Shown: in pieces, positions 24,501 through 37,900 of the stretch
How the letters are laid out: each line of letters starts with the position of its first letter
Position numbering within the stretch: position 1 is the first letter of the stretch
NCBI RefSeq assembly: GCF_011397635.1
Contig: NC_064753.1
Coordinates: 30,652,322 to 30,716,321, forward strand
Direction: 5' to 3'
Length of the DNA stretch: 64,000 bases
Origin: Epinephelus fuscoguttatus
Lineage: Eukaryota > Chordata > Actinopteri > Perciformes > Serranidae
Made by a program: the position numbers and the translations under genes
The notes under the pieces: generated by a model
Seen by the model: only the letters and a program-made list of their open reading frames with translations
What the model was told of the DNA's origin: nothing
Database searches by the model: none

Positions 24501-27500
24501 GTGGGATACTTTAAGCAAGCATGTGAGATAAGCAGGGAAGGAACAAATGTTGCAATGGTTTTTGAAGTGGGGTTGTATGAGGTACTAGTCAGTGTACACC
24601 TAAACTAGATGGCAGTCGGCAAGCTGCAGGAGTGCTGCAGTAGAAGCTAAGCAACGTTCTGCTGTGGACAGGGGCAGCATTAGAATTTATGTTAGCCACC
24701 TAAAAAAATTCAATATCAGTGTGCACTATATTTAAATTATTTTCAGAGCGTTACTTTGCCGTCAAATCGCCCTTTCTGATGGGGGACTGAAGCTGTTCTA
24801 TTGGTCTCTTCGAAAACTAAAACACTAGTTTTACCTCAGAACATGGGAGTTGCTGCTCTACCACTTCCTTGATCAATTTAATTGTGTCTTTGTGTGACTT
24901 TGGTGAATCCAAAATTAACTCCTTAAAGCCCAAAGTCAGGGGGTGTGCAGACCTCTATCTGCTGTAGGTAATACACTGATTATTGATAAATACCTCATAC
25001 AACCCCACTTCAAAAAATCAGAAATCTCCCTTTTAGGCAAATGGTATCCAGAACGCCAACGTGACCCCCTAACCTACAACTCTGCAGTTAAGCCAACAGC
25101 TGTAGTTTGACCCGACAAGCTTTAAAATATTGTGGTTAAAATTTGATGATTTATCTGACTAAAAAAGTATGTGTGATGTTTTGATTTGCAGGTATTTCTT
25201 CATCAAGCACGTCCCCCCACTGACGGAAGAGCAGCTCACTCGTAAGCCGGCCTTGCCACTGAAGACACGCAGCACGCCTGAGTTCTCTCTGGTCCTAGAC
25301 TTGGTCAGTTGTAGTGTACAACAAATTATTTATTCATTTGTTATGAAATTTTGAAAGACGTCATAAGTTTGAGAAGAGTTTCAAGTATTCACTCTGCTGT
25401 GTTCATCAGGATGAAACGTTGGTTCACTGCAGTTTAAATGAGCTGGAGGACGCAGCACTTACCTTCCCTGTCCTCTTTCAAGATGTCATTTACCAGGTAA
25501 GTGCTGACTTACAGGGATGTTTCTCTGTTTATTCCATGTTGCCACTAGAGGGGGATAAAGTCCTAATTGTAGAAAGCCTCACTGTGAGGAAGGTTTACTT
25601 TGAAAAATAGTTAAACTTGTCACAAAGTTGGAGAACTTACCAGATGTAGATGTTGACTCTGTTTATCACAAATGTTTGTTAACCTGTGGTCTGTTGTCAT
25701 GTGCAGGTGTATGTGCGCCTGAGGCCGTTTTTTAGAGAGTTTCTGGAACGCATGTCTCAAATCTATGAGGTAAATATAACTCCTGTCTACTCCTGTTACT
25801 TTATAAATTCATGAGATTCGAAGAAATTGACCTCTTAAATTTTCTTCTCTGTGCAGATCATCCTTTTCACAGCCTCTAAAAAGGTGTATGCAGACAAACT
25901 GCTCAACATCTTGGATCCTAAAAAGCAGCTAGTTAGGTAATGTGTTTCCTGTAAATCGATTAAAATTGCACAACAAACTCAAACGCTGACGAGAGCCCTA
26001 GTGAAAAGAGGTCGAGCTCAAAAAGCTGCCTGCAGCTCCGGCATTGGCGTGTGCTGCCGTTGAGGTGTCAGTGTTGTGGTTTTTCTGAATTATTGATCGC
26101 TCTGACCTTGTCACTGATTGATTTTTGTCTCTCCTCCCTCTTTCCTTTCATCTCCTACTGTAACTGTAGACACAGGTTGTTTCGAGAGCATTGTGTTTGT
26201 GTCCAGGGAAACTACATCAAGGACCTCAACATCTTGGGCAGAGATCTGTCAAAGACCATCATCATCGACAATTCACCGCAAGCCTTTGCATATCAGGTGA
26301 ACACCTAAAGAAAATATGACACTGGGGGTTGTATGTCATCTGGCTATTGACAGGCAGCAGTAATAGTCAGCAAAGAAAACATAATACAGAGATCAAAAAA
26401 CACAACTCATGTTGGTATTCAGGGTTTTGCCCTGGAAATTGATTATCAGGCTAACTTCTTCCTGGTATCTGACCGTTCAAAGTGTTTTTTCTCACACACA
26501 TGCGCCTAATAGTGACCAACTTTTTCCTTGTTGGAAAAACCCTGCATCTCCATGTGCTGCTCCATCTGATTAATTACCAGGAAGCAGACGTAGGGCGTGG
26601 CAGATCAATCATCGCAGCCTGCTGAGCTGTATGAGACAGATTCTAACACATCTCCTGATCAGTTTATCTACCAGATGACTAGCTAAACAATAGACCCATT
26701 CATTAGATATCTGGCATTTGCTGTGTGATAAAGCTCCTTGGCTTGTTCCCCTGAAACTTAATACTATATTTTGATAAAGTGGAACAATTTCCTCTTACAT
26801 TAGTAGAGGTGTTCACTATTATGTGGCTGTGGGAAACTCTGTAGTTTTGTCAGTACGTTGCAGAAACATATTTGAGGCCAGTGAATAAAACAAAGACGTA
26901 CTCATGTAATCACAATTGACATGTTTTTTGTTCCAACAGTTGTCCAATGGGATTCCCATAGAGAGCTGGTTCATGGACAAGAATGACAATGAGCTGCTGA
27001 AGCTGGTTCCCTTCCTGGAGAAGTTGGTCGAGATGGTAAGATGTCCTTCTGTTCATTAGCTACTGTCGGACCAATTACAGCAGCTCCATTAGGGTTGGGA
27101 ATCTCCAGGCACCTCACAATTTGATTATGTGGTTATAAAACAGTTTTGGTTTTTGCCACTTTGAAACATAGAACTGTATTTGTAATGATCCATAACTACT
27201 TTACTTGTATACATTGTGGCCAAAATGCTCGTATACGCTAGGTATAAGTCAAGGAGTACCAGTCGGGTTGTATCCATCTGCCGTCTCTCATGCTAACCCC
27301 TTGTGAGATACACGTGCCAGTGTAGTGTCAAATGTTTGCATACTTAAATATTTCACTGGAAATAGTATGCAAATCACGCAATGTGGGTTTCATACTAAGG
27401 TTTCGGTCATACTGAAACATTTCAGGTAGGCCACTGTTTTAACGTATTAAATGATAAATTTATATACTGTGTGCTAAACCATTCACTGTCATTCTTATTA

Positions 27501-29214
27501 CACTGAAATATGATATGAAACATAACTGGCATTCAGGGCTGTACCCAAATATTCGGATATTCGAATATTTGTTTCTATGGGTAGGTATTCGTTATGAAAA
27601 TTTGGTATTTGATATTCGTTTTTTTATTTACCCTTTTTTTTGTGCTAAATGTAGTCTTTTTGTTGTTGGTAAATGAAGGTTATCAATACAAATCAAAGCT
27701 TTTAAATTAAAAATGTGAAAATATAGTATAGCCTACCAACTGAGCTTGTGCGCACGGCACGCTTGAGCACATCCGTCTGAGGCTGTGGATCAATGCCAAG
27801 TTTTACCACTTTATCACTATTCCCTCTAACTTGTAGCTGTTTTTTCGTTATCTTTTTAATTTAATATGAATTATGGAACCGTTTTTGTCAACATTTGTTT
27901 CCCCCGTTTTGTACAATAAATTATTGTTTAAAGTTTCAACAAGTTTTTTTTTTTGTAGTGCATGACACAAGTGTGTTTTGAAAACGACCGCGGACTGTCA
28001 CCTGCTCAACGCATCACTACCTTCGGATGCCATGACAGTAATAGCCAATAATGTCAAATATCATTTACAGACCGATTTAACAGACGATCACTGCTGCCCG
28101 ACCCGCAGGTCCATTTGCGGGTCCTGCGGGTTACAGGTCGACCCACACATCACTACTCAGCTCAGTCTATAAGGTTGTACACAACAGTAAGGCTATAGAC
28201 ATTATATTCTTCAGGCCGGCAGAACCAGTAGCGCATCGGCTCTTCAGTGCACGGCACTGCTGATTAACCATTTTATTGCAGCACAGAGTGTCTGCCAGCA
28301 ACCAATTACATACAGAGGCTTCCTACAACTTGTTGTACAACTTGTACAACTTCAATGGTTCCAATTTAATCAGAAGACAAATTAAACAGGATGACTAGCC
28401 AATGTGAAAATCAAAAGAAAGCATAGAATAATGTACTGAAGGAGACTGTTGTGCCATCACATTTTTTTGTGGTTTGAGAGCAAAGATCCGGTCGCCGCTG
28501 TGCAAAACTCCACAATACAATTAGGTGCAAAAAAACCCCGGAGTCCGTCTGCTCGGTCAGGCTCCGAGATAACATTATCTTCTGCCCTCTGCTTAGAAGT
28601 TGTGAATTTACAGCTCACAGCAACTTAATACAGATACAGTTTCTATTTTTTTGTTAGATATCTAATGTTAGCAAAAACAGTTGTTGCACATTTCTGATCC
28701 ACCATTAGCACAGTTAGCTTGTTTACTATATCACGTGAATGCAGCTTTCACATTGAACATCTCTCTCGTTCAGACTCTCAAACTCTATATGGACAAAGGG
28801 AGTGAATAGTTAAACAGCCAGATCTGATGTTACTGATATAACTCAGGTGCAGCCCTTCATGCTTGCAACCGCTGCCTTTTATGAAGATTAATTACAAGAC
28901 AGGCTAACTCAAGCGTGTGCAGCAACTGTAGACTCTTCAAGTGCTGCCCTGCCCACGTGGTTGAGTTCCATCTCTTGCTCTGACATCATGTTATTAACAC
29001 ACATTTAGATAATCAATGTATCTGAGAATTGATTTTGTTTTCCCACCCCTGAGCTACATCAGAGTAATAATTGATCATTGTAGTGAATCTAATTTGTTCT
29101 TTGATCTCTTCTTTTCATGCTTCTCCTGCCTGCTGTGCTCGTCACCAGAATGAGGATGTGCGGCCGCACGTTCGGGAGAGGTTCCGGCTTCACGATCTGT
29201 TGCCCCCTGATTGA
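21597..29214 (+). CDS. ctdspl2: CTD small phosphatase-like protein 2 (SCP/HAD-family protein phosphatase)
   Basis: Coding exons: 21597-21764, 23399-23537, 23632-23781, 23921-24169, 24294-24390, 25192-25303, 25410-25496, 25707-25769, 25857-25936, 26170-26296, 26940-27035 and 29149-29214. All phases fit, giving 477 aa (human 466). The N terminus [11 protein letters not shown] is basic and followed by [10 protein letters not shown]. The middle is low-complexity with the conserved [18 protein letters not shown] block. The C-terminal NIF/FCP1-like phosphatase domain runs from about residue 270. It carries DLDET at 304-308, with D304 and D306 the expected nucleophile and acid/base, and the late HAD motif around [10 protein letters not shown] (D415, N416). 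It ends in [11 protein letters not shown]. The family dephosphorylates phosphoserine in RNA polymerase II CTD-like and SMAD targets; the exact substrate here is not readable. Exon 2 begins at an AAG acceptor just before a CAGCAG. I chose the AAG because it keeps the spacing of the human protein as I recall it. Confidence 0.96.
22820..23300. repeat. Degenerate repeat and ACATAA/CACA-rich tract in a ctdspl2 intron
   Basis: TTTATTTTATTTAGAAAGGGACAGTGCACATTA resembles the start of a common teleost interspersed repeat. It is followed by about 350 bp of imperfect AGCACA/ACATA/AACATA repetition. The 96-codon frame on the minus strand here is repeat-derived. Family not identified. Confidence 0.4.
24559..25016. 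mobile_element. MITE with near-perfect terminal inverted repeats
   Basis: The left end TTTTTGAAGTGGGGTTGTAT (continuing GAGGTA) is the exact reverse complement of the right end, which reads TACCTCATACAACCCC then ACTTCAAAAA. The TIR is 26 bp perfect, and similarity continues inward in weaker form (AGTCAGTGTACAC against GTAATACACTGAT). The element is 458 bp, codes for nothing, and sits in the ctdspl2 intron between the exons ending at 24390 and starting at 25192. Confidence 0.8.
27537..28150. repeat. Probable hAT-type remnant in the last ctdspl2 intron
   Basis: It starts with CAGGGCTGTACCCAAATATTCG and continues with a nested ATTCGGATATTCGAATAT palindrome. It ends near a GACCCGCAGGTCC...GCGGGTCCTGCGGG inverted segment. 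These sequences are typical of hAT-derived non-autonomous repeats. The end point is uncertain and no target duplication was established. Confidence 0.35.
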
Positions 29215-32200
29215 ACTGGACCACAGTCTCAGAACGGGACAACATGAAAAGACTGAAAACAACATGCGTGTAAAAAGCCCCTCTTTGGATTACAAACTAC
29301 AACATTGCCATTACTGTTAAAAATTTTAGCCTTTTTTTGTTTTTAAATCCACCGTTGCTTTTTAAGAAACTTCAAAATGAAAAAACATTTTTAAAGATCT
29401 GGGCGAAATTTTCTAAATATCTAAATGTATAGATGAAATTACACGCTATGAACAAGCCCAGGCGAACTCCTCTCTTTTTGACTGACTCTCCTGCTGTGGA
29501 GCCGGACATCTCCTCCACACTAAATTCTGAAGTCTTGGTGCTGGTTTGGTGGATGTAAAAACGCCACCTGGTAAAGAGGAACTCCGCCCCAACCAACGAG
29601 TCCCTGAACCCGAACCGACCCCCTGGTGCTCACGCTGTTGGCGCTGACGAATAACCACACTCTGTGGCTACAGACCATTTTCAACAGGAATGACTGGCCT
29701 GTAAATCAATCTGTGCATGTGTGTATGTTTACTCCAAGCCACACACACACACTCACTGATTTGGTGTTTGGCAAACCTACAATCTGTAGCCTTTAAAATC
29801 ATATGCATTCCTCCGTAGCTGAGTCAAGTTTCTATTGTTGGTTGCAGTTTTTTTTTTCTGGTAAAACTGGTGTTTCATTGTTTAAAAAAAAAAAAAAAAG
29901 ATAGCGTTTCAAAATGTTTTACTTCTGTTTGTAAGATATGATGTTTTAAAAGGGGTCGTGTAAGTTTTTATTGTAAGCCTTTTTTTTTTTCTATTAGGAG
30001 AACATGGGTGCGTATTAATGATGACAGTCCACTGCATAGTCAAATGAAATGGGATTAATCCAGGACTTTAAGTATAGTTTGTTCTCATTCTAACAAATAG
30101 AGGTTTAAATCAATGTGTTGGCTTCACTGTGGACACAACATGGCTCCTTTAATTAAATGTTAGGATTAAGAATCTCCTTACCTGTAAATCTGACATATTG
30201 TAAAGGTTTGAGGGCATTCATTTTCAAAGTGATATGTGTTAACCTTTCGTTGATAATAGTATTTGATTTGTCATTCGTCTATAATCAGTATTGTCTTTTA
30301 CTCCTAATCAAGTATTCTGGCTAAATCGGAGCTCTGTTTCTTTCGGTTGTCATGTGTGATTCGATGGCTATATCAGTAGCATTATGACTAATGTAGCACA
30401 TCTCTGCCAGTGTGTCATGACATCTACCCATGGTAGAAACCCATGGCCAGACTGTGTACCAGCCATATCTGGCACCAGCAACATACTGTTTTAACACGTC
30501 ACTGCTCCTCGACCTGTTTCATACTTTTAAGCTTTTTTCTTTTTATGTTTTATTGCAGTTTTTAAAGCGTTGTGTTTCAGAATGGTAACTTTATGAATGT
30601 GTTTCTGCCCGACATCAGCCTGGACACTCAAGCCAAACTGACATTTTACTCCTCTGTTGTTCCAACTTAATTTATTTAATAGTGAGACAGACAGTAGGTA
30701 GAAATGTAGATGTTTCGTTGGCATCTTCACAAGCCAAACTAAACGTGGGAGGTGAAGACAGAAAGCTCAGATGCTTCTCTGTCGTCTGTCATCGCCCCCA
30801 AAACCCCCGAGCTGACTTGAATCTCCGTGACAATTTGGCATGCGTTGAACCTTTTTCAGTTCTTGTTTAGTTTCAATCAAAGTGCTTTTTTTGTTATGTT
30901 AAAGCAAATGTGAGTGTTTGGATTTGTCTAGGTTGCCTGTACAGTGCCATACAGTTCCTCTCCTAACTAATCCCCTCCTATGGCATTTCCTGCACTCTCA
31001 CCCCCAAAAAATGCTTAGATGGAAAGAGACAATCAGACCTCAAAGCTCTGCAGATACTGAACCATGGAGACACCCGGCCTTCCCCTAATTTTTTATTTTC
31101 GGTGTGCTGTATGTGTTGTGTACTGTGATTCCATTGAGTTGTACCCCCCGCCCCCTCCTGCGCTCTCTCATGAGTAAATTTGCCAGGTGAATCCTGCTGT
31201 GCCCTGCCCAAACAATCCCTGCTGCTCACTTAACACAGGCTCTGCTCAGAGATGGCTTCCATCCCGTCAGCGCCTGCCTGTCTTTGCCTTTTTTTTATTT
31301 TCACCAGAAGTTAGTAGCTCTCCGGAAATTAGAATTAGTTTGTATTAAAGTAAAATTGTTACAGGGCACAATGGTGTTTACTCAGACGTGATGTCATGAG
31401 TACACATGTCCAGACTATGAATGTAAATTGTACATGGGGTGAAGTCTTAAGTGTCTTTCCAAATTCCTCGTGTTGTTTTCTCCTCGTCCGCTACAACAGA
31501 TAGATGAGGAGGGATGGCAGCTTGTGTCTGCCGCTCACAGGCGAGAACAATGTGCGTGGAAGAGGAAACATGTCTTGAGGTCCCGCCATGGTAGCCCCCT
31601 CCCTGACCCCCCCCCTCCCATGACCTCTCACCATCCTGACTGCCATCTTTCGGTATGCAAGCCTCACTGCGAGTGTGCGATGTAGCCCGGGTGTGCTCGT
31701 CCCCTCAGTATGATCATGTGTAACTAGTCGCGGCTTGTTCCTGAAGGATGGGTGGGAGGCATTTGATACTTTTCATCCCGCTCATTTTTATGTGCATTAC
31801 CAGTTTATTGTACACTGAGTGTTGTACAATACATGCAGCTTCATGTTTAAAAAATCCTTAAAGTAAGGAAAAATCTTTTGTATTTTTGATTTCAAAAGGC
31901 ATGTCATATCTACTTTTTAAATGTATTAATGAAGATTTAACTTTACATCAGATGGAGTGTTTTTTTTTTTCTTACAAATATCTGTATGTTTAGTTTAGCG
32001 CAATGTCACTGAACTGTTAAACTTAGCATGTAGAGAATACCGCTTGCTTTGTGGGAAAGTCCTGAATTAAATTTTAATCATGGCACTTTTTCTGCAGAAA
32101 AGAGCAATCGTGTTAATGATTTTTTTTTTCTCCCCTCCCCCCCGATATCCGTTAAGCCATTTTAATTGCAAGAATTGCTATTTGTGCTGAAGATGTATTT

Positions 32201-33126
32201 AAAAATGTTTTAAGACATCTTTGTTAGCCGTCAGGCTATATGCTATTGTAAAGTGTATATACAGTTACATTGAATTTCTGAAACAAAGTTTTAAAGTTAA
32301 AAACCTCTTGCATGCCCTTTGTTTTTATTTCTCTGGACTGTCTGAGGTGACGCTGAATATGCTGGAAAATTTGTGGGAGTAAAGGGGAATGTTGGAGTTA
32401 AGGGTACAGTTACAGTTGTGCTTATGAGTGAAGATCCAAAAGTTTGGACATTAACTTTATTGTCCTACAGAGAGGGAAATTTGTCTTGGCCGTTCCACCC
32501 TCATGCTGCAGCCAGAAAGACAACATTCCACAGACACATAAAGGTACATACACACAAAAGGCTAATAAATATAATATAGCAAGCTTCTAAAAACACTTCG
32601 GCAAGCAGAAAAAGCACACATCAGCAATAAAAAAAAAATGAAGGAAATCCCAATTTCCCTTACAAAATGCCTTACTTTGTTTACGCTCTGTCAGTATTAA
32701 GTGTTATTTTATTGGGAGATAGTTGAAGAGTCTAATTCCCAATCTTTCTCCTAAAACAGGGATACACTCACTTCATGGATTGTAGTAGCATTAAAGAAGG
32801 CCTAAAACATTTAGGCCCTCCCTTTTTTAAACTGTGATGAGCCTAACTGTTGAGGTATTGCACAAGAGTATACTCTGTCATTGTAAAAAATAGTATTTTA
32901 TAATTTCACAAGTAACTGTCCTGTGTATTGTAGCCAGTTCATTTTGATCTGTTCTCCTCCTCATGCTTCAGATGAAGAGTGCCCAGTCGTACTAACTAGT
33001 CATACTAACAACTAGTAAACTCCTACCATCAACTTTTTCCATTAGTTATGATTTAATTTTTCAAAATTTGATTTGAAGTGCACAATTAATGGATCGTATT
33101 TAAATAGGGTTCTCTATCATTTATAT
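29215..33126 (+). other. ctdspl2 3' UTR and intergenic sequence
   Basis: AT-rich sequence with poly-T and poly-A runs and no convincing reading frame. The ctdspl2 3' UTR probably occupies much of 29215-32300. An ATTAAA at 32066-32071 is a candidate signal, but no AATAAA with a clear GT-rich follow-up was found. I assign no gene between 32300 and 33126. Confidence 0.4.
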
Positions 33127-33634
33127 CAGGGGTGTCAAATATACGGCCCGGGGACCAGAACCGGCCCACCAAAGGGTCCAATCTGGCTAAAAGGTTTCAG
33201 GAGCAGTTTGAACAGTGAGTAGATACTTCATGAAACAACTGCCTCAGAGGGGTTTCCACTCTGACCAGAGGGCAGCTCTTTGAAATAACAATGAATATTT
33301 CTGTGGACAGATTAGAAGATATTGAACATTGTGCAAAATTTGTCAACCAGCAGCTTCAGTACAAAAGAATCTGTCTCAGACTTAAAACAGTATAGGTGGA
33401 ACCCTGCTGCTGAGTCACTGACAAAACTTAAGATTGTAAATGCTTTATAAGGCAGCAGATGCCTTTACCTGCTTCTTTAATAGCCTCCACTTTAGTGGAA
33501 AGTTATGAAAAAAGTCACACGTAATGAACGTTGTTATTTATAGGTTATTATGTAATGGTTTTACTGGTCTGGCCCACTTGAGATCAAATTGAGCTGTATG
33601 TGGCCCCTGAACTAAAATGAGTTTGACACCTCTG
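33127..33634. mobile_element. hAT-type MITE (CAGGGGTGTCAAA ends)
   Basis: The left end CAGGGGTGTCAAAT is matched by the inverted right end GTTTGACACCTCTG, a terminal repeat typical of vertebrate hAT/Charlie-like elements. The flanking 8-mers ATTTATAT and ATTTAGAG agree at six of eight positions, as expected for an old 8-bp target duplication. CGGCCCGGGGACCAGAACCGG on the left and TCTGGCCCACTTGAGATCAA on the right are the usual subterminal words. No coding capacity. Confidence 0.8.
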
Positions 33635-34959
33635 ATTTAGAGGGTTTAACAAGAAAAACACTCAAGTTGCCCCTGAATTTGTAACTTAGTATTTCCTAAA
33701 AGCTTTTAAACTAAGGGGTTTTCCATTAAAGCCATTTAAACAATGTAGGAAGCCCCAGTTAAAATAACTTGCTTCACTTATGAAAGGAACATTTGTAAAT
33801 CAATAAGTCATGTTTTACCCTTAATTTGTCAAGCACCCTGTTTTTCTCACATGCCTTCACTGAAAACAGTGAACTGCTGATTGACTGGGGCCACATTTAG
33901 CAACAGCAGCAAAGCTATATCAAAGAGTCCGTTTACAAACTCTCACACAGCTCTTGCAGTATAAGTCAGGTCACATTTATCCAGTCGTATGCCCAGTACT
34001 TCCCAAACACATGCATTGTCACTAAAACCTTACTATTACAAGCTGAACTGAAACAGTTTTGCTATTGCTAAACGTGGACCCCAATCAGTGAATCAATATG
34101 ATCTCTGTTTTCTGTGGAGGCGTGCCATGAAAGACAAGTTTTCTTCACAAATTTAAGGTACCACAGCGTGACTAACTGATTTACAGATGGTCATTTTGTG
34201 GGTGAAGTGTTCCTTTAATATGTGGGAGACCATTAAAAATATATTACTGTGCTAACCGGTGCTGTTTAAAGGGGTTTTTGTTGCAAGAAATATTAATATG
34301 TTCTGTTTGGATGGCCAACATCTTGAGTAAACAAACACCCTTTGACCGTCCAAACAAACCTCCTCACAGCACCATCATGTAGGCTGCATGTGGGAGTTGT
34401 AAGTCGTCCACCAGAGAATTTGCAGCAGATGTCTTGTAAATCCTCCAGCAGTCAGTCTGGTGTCTTCTGGCTCCTCTGACAGGACTCGGGTTTCAGACGC
34501 AGGAGTTAATCAACACACTCCATTAATAATTCAGCACCCATGGCCGGGCTTGTTGCCGAAATCCCTTCTGCGTTTCACAGCCCTCATTTCGCACCTACTT
34601 TTTCCCCTTTACCAGTGTCCTTAATTACGCTGCTTTCAGAGCAGGTGTTGAGTTTCAGGTAGACATGGAGGAGAGGAGCCCGCAGCCTCTCAGAGCACAG
34701 TGGCATGTAAGAGGGATCATCACCTCGGGCCTGCTGGACAGAGATGAGGTTTGAAGGATGAGCGACAGCTTGTTGAATCCTGGCTCTGTGCAGTTCATCA
34801 ATATGACGCCTGTTCTCAACCCGGTTCTTCTGCGTCAGCTGAATATGTCTTCTACATCAACGGGATAAAACAAACTGGATTATTATTATTATTATTGTTA
34901 ATTTATTTCGTCTGGAGTGGTTGTCTGCTTGAATTTGATTGACTCTGATGACTCTGACA
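33635..34959 (+). other. Intergenic sequence upstream of stereocilin
   Basis: No gene seen. This interval should contain the strc promoter and 5' UTR, as the start codon is at 34960. A (TTA)n tract is at about 34878-34896. No TATA box or CpG-rich segment is evident, compatible with a tissue-restricted gene but not proof of it. Confidence 0.35.
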
Positions 34960-37900
34960 ATGTGGTCAACACCAGCTGCGTGCATGGTGTGCATCCTGTT
35001 TGGTAAGTACAAAATAAGATTTAAGAAAACTTCGAGCAAATGTAGTGATGTAAAACTTTTCCACTGAGCTCAGGGTGTCTGCTGTCCTTTAAATGTCTTA
35101 AATTCAATTTTATAGATATTAGGTCATAAAAGTAATTGAATAGTCTTGGATATGAATTTGTGAGGTCTTAGTTGCCACAAACATTTATGTTATTTAATTT
35201 ATAATTGTTTTATTTTATTTTTGCTTTATTTTATTTTGTTTTGTTTTGTTTATTTTTTTTCATCAAAATGAGTCGAGCTTTAAAACCAACCACTGAACCT
35301 AAAATTGTCTTTTTACCTTATAGTTGTACTTACCTGTTGGAAAAATGCAGATTAACCTAACCCACTAATAACCATATTTTTACATAAAATCTACCTCTGC
35401 ACAGGACCACATTTGTGTACTTAAATTTACCTGCAATGCTTGAATAAAAATATAAAAAGATTTGTCCAAAAATCAGTCTTAAAGTTGGTTAAATAACTTC
35501 TTGATCTTGAAAAGGTCTCAAAAAGCATTAAATTAAGACACCCTGACTGAGATGGCAAAATTATGTATCAATATCTGAATATAAACTTATTAACATCAGC
35601 TTTTCTAACTTGTTCATGGCAAAGAAGTGCTTGCAATACTTATAAATGCCTATACATGATAGCCTATCATTTTGTTTTCTTACTAAGCCTATTAACAAAT
35701 CATAATAAATGTCACACGGTCCTTGATATGCTGTCACTTTTTAATTTTCATGATAGCAAAGAGTGGATAAACTTTCTTTCAACTGTCAATGTGGGGCAAC
35801 AGAAATGAATATTTCCTGTTTTTTGTTTTTAAATTTTGTGTCTTAATATCTACAGGGATCCTTTGTGATGTCAAGGCGGTGTACTCACAACCCAAATTAA
35901 TACAAAGACAGTCTAACCAGACCCCTGACGAAGCCACCAAACTACAAGAGGACATCCAGAAAGTTATAAACCAAATCCACTCTTTGTCTGGCAAAAATGA
36001 AAACACACGCAGCTTCAGCGCCTCGTCCACAGGAGGCGGCTTTGACTTAAATGCATATTACAGTGCTCTGAGTAACTTATACAGCATCTTCCAGCCACTG
36101 CTGAGAGAACGATTCGTGGATGACCTTCCCAAGATGTTAGTTTGTATTCTGTCTGGGAGACAGGACTGTGGACTGGAGGCAGAGCTAACAAAGACCGTGT
36201 CTTTGGAGTTAGGAAGGCCGCTGCTGACCTTTGTGTCGTCTCTGGGGTCCCAGACATGTACTCAACTGAGGAGTGATGCGGAGTCAAACGGCTTCCTGAG
36301 GACCTACATCAGGATGGGGGAATCAACGGCAGCGGTGTTAGATAGTTTTCAGCAAACATTTATAAATGTAGTGTCGAGTTTCCCTCTCTCTGGGAATCTG
36401 ATGAGTGCTGTGAGTGGCCTCGTGGATGCAGCTGTGACGTATGTCTCAAAGTTCATGGCAACGTTTCTCCAAATACCACTGGACTACATCAAAATCGCTT
36501 TACAGTTTGGGATTAGAATACCATCTTTAGATGGAAGAGAGACCTGCGAGCAAGGTAAGACATTACCTTTCATTAGCATAAACACAGTGAGTAGTGCCAT
36601 GTCATTTTCTGAACTGTTCTGTGTAATATACAGTTGATTAGAGTTTCTTTATGCCTAATAAATTTGCTTTCCCATTTGCTCTACAGGAGATCTCAAGCAG
36701 CTCATTATGTGGTAAGTCATTGAGGAAATCCACATAAACCTTTTTCCATTTTAAAGTTACCATGTGGTGCTTTTAACCTCAAGTAGCACTATAGAGCAGT
36801 GGCTCCCAACTGGTTCAGCCACAGGGTCCAGATTTCTCTGTAGTCATTAGTTCAAGGTCTGCACAGTTTAATATATTCAGCATCATACTTGTGTTTGACC
36901 ATGTTGTCGAGCTAGTTCGCTGTCCCTCAAGGGCTTGTAAAAGTCAAGCATGCTTCCTTGGTAGGACAGGTTCTTCCTTGTCAGTTCCCACAGAGTGAAC
37001 ACACAGGTTAGCAAATGCCCGGGCACGCGCCATTGACAAGGCCTTTCCTTCAATTCGGAGGAATTCAAAGCATCCTTGACACTGGAACAGTCCTTCAGTG
37101 GGATGTGATGACACAGCCTCTTTGAAATTTAAGGCAATAAAGATTAGTTCGAAAGCACCTGAGCGAAGTGTGTTAGAAGTGTGTGTGAGAAGTTATCAGC
37201 ACCAACAAACTAGCTGGGTATACACTGGACAATTGATTGATAGAGAAAAAAGGCATTGACTTTGGGAAATTGACTCTGCTTCAGCTGTATGAGAGCCTGA
37301 TGACTGATGTGCACAGTGATTTCTCAGAAACAAAGTTCAGAATGATTAAAACTGGTTTCCATGATGTTAGATAAGATTATATGAGATAGGAAGTGTAGAA
37401 AAGCAATGGAAATGAGGCATTAGTCTCTATGCCTTTCAGTAAATATTATGTGAATCTGTAATAATGATCAAATTCCTGTTTTGTTCAGGGGGATAAACCA
37501 CAATGTGAGCTGGTCCTTCAGCACCTCCATCTTTGACATCCTAATGGACATCTTCCTGGCTCCAGAAGAGTCTATCTGCACATATCCAGGACCAGAGTGC
37601 CAGAATCCTCAAAGGGTTCCCTTCCATCGCAGCACCTCAGAGGCAAAAGACGACACTGATACCAATCACGACATCCTGCTGAAGTGCGATCGCCACAACC
37701 TGGCTCGGCTCAATGACACGCTGTGTGCTGACATCCTTACAGGCTCAAGAGCGGGGTCCTCTGCATGTGTGCTCACCTTTTGCCAGGCGCTCAGCTCCCT
37801 CGGCCCTGACCAGATAGAGCAGGTGTGGAGCAATATGTGTTATGTCATACAAACGCTGATGTCTCCGTTCCTCAGCAAGTCAACTGGCTGCAGTGTTGGG

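Noticed and set aside
28084-28150. GC-rich inverted segment in a ctdspl2 intron as a structured RNA
   Set aside because: The GACCCGC/GCGGGTC pattern is common inside hAT-derived repeats, and the flanks look like such a remnant.
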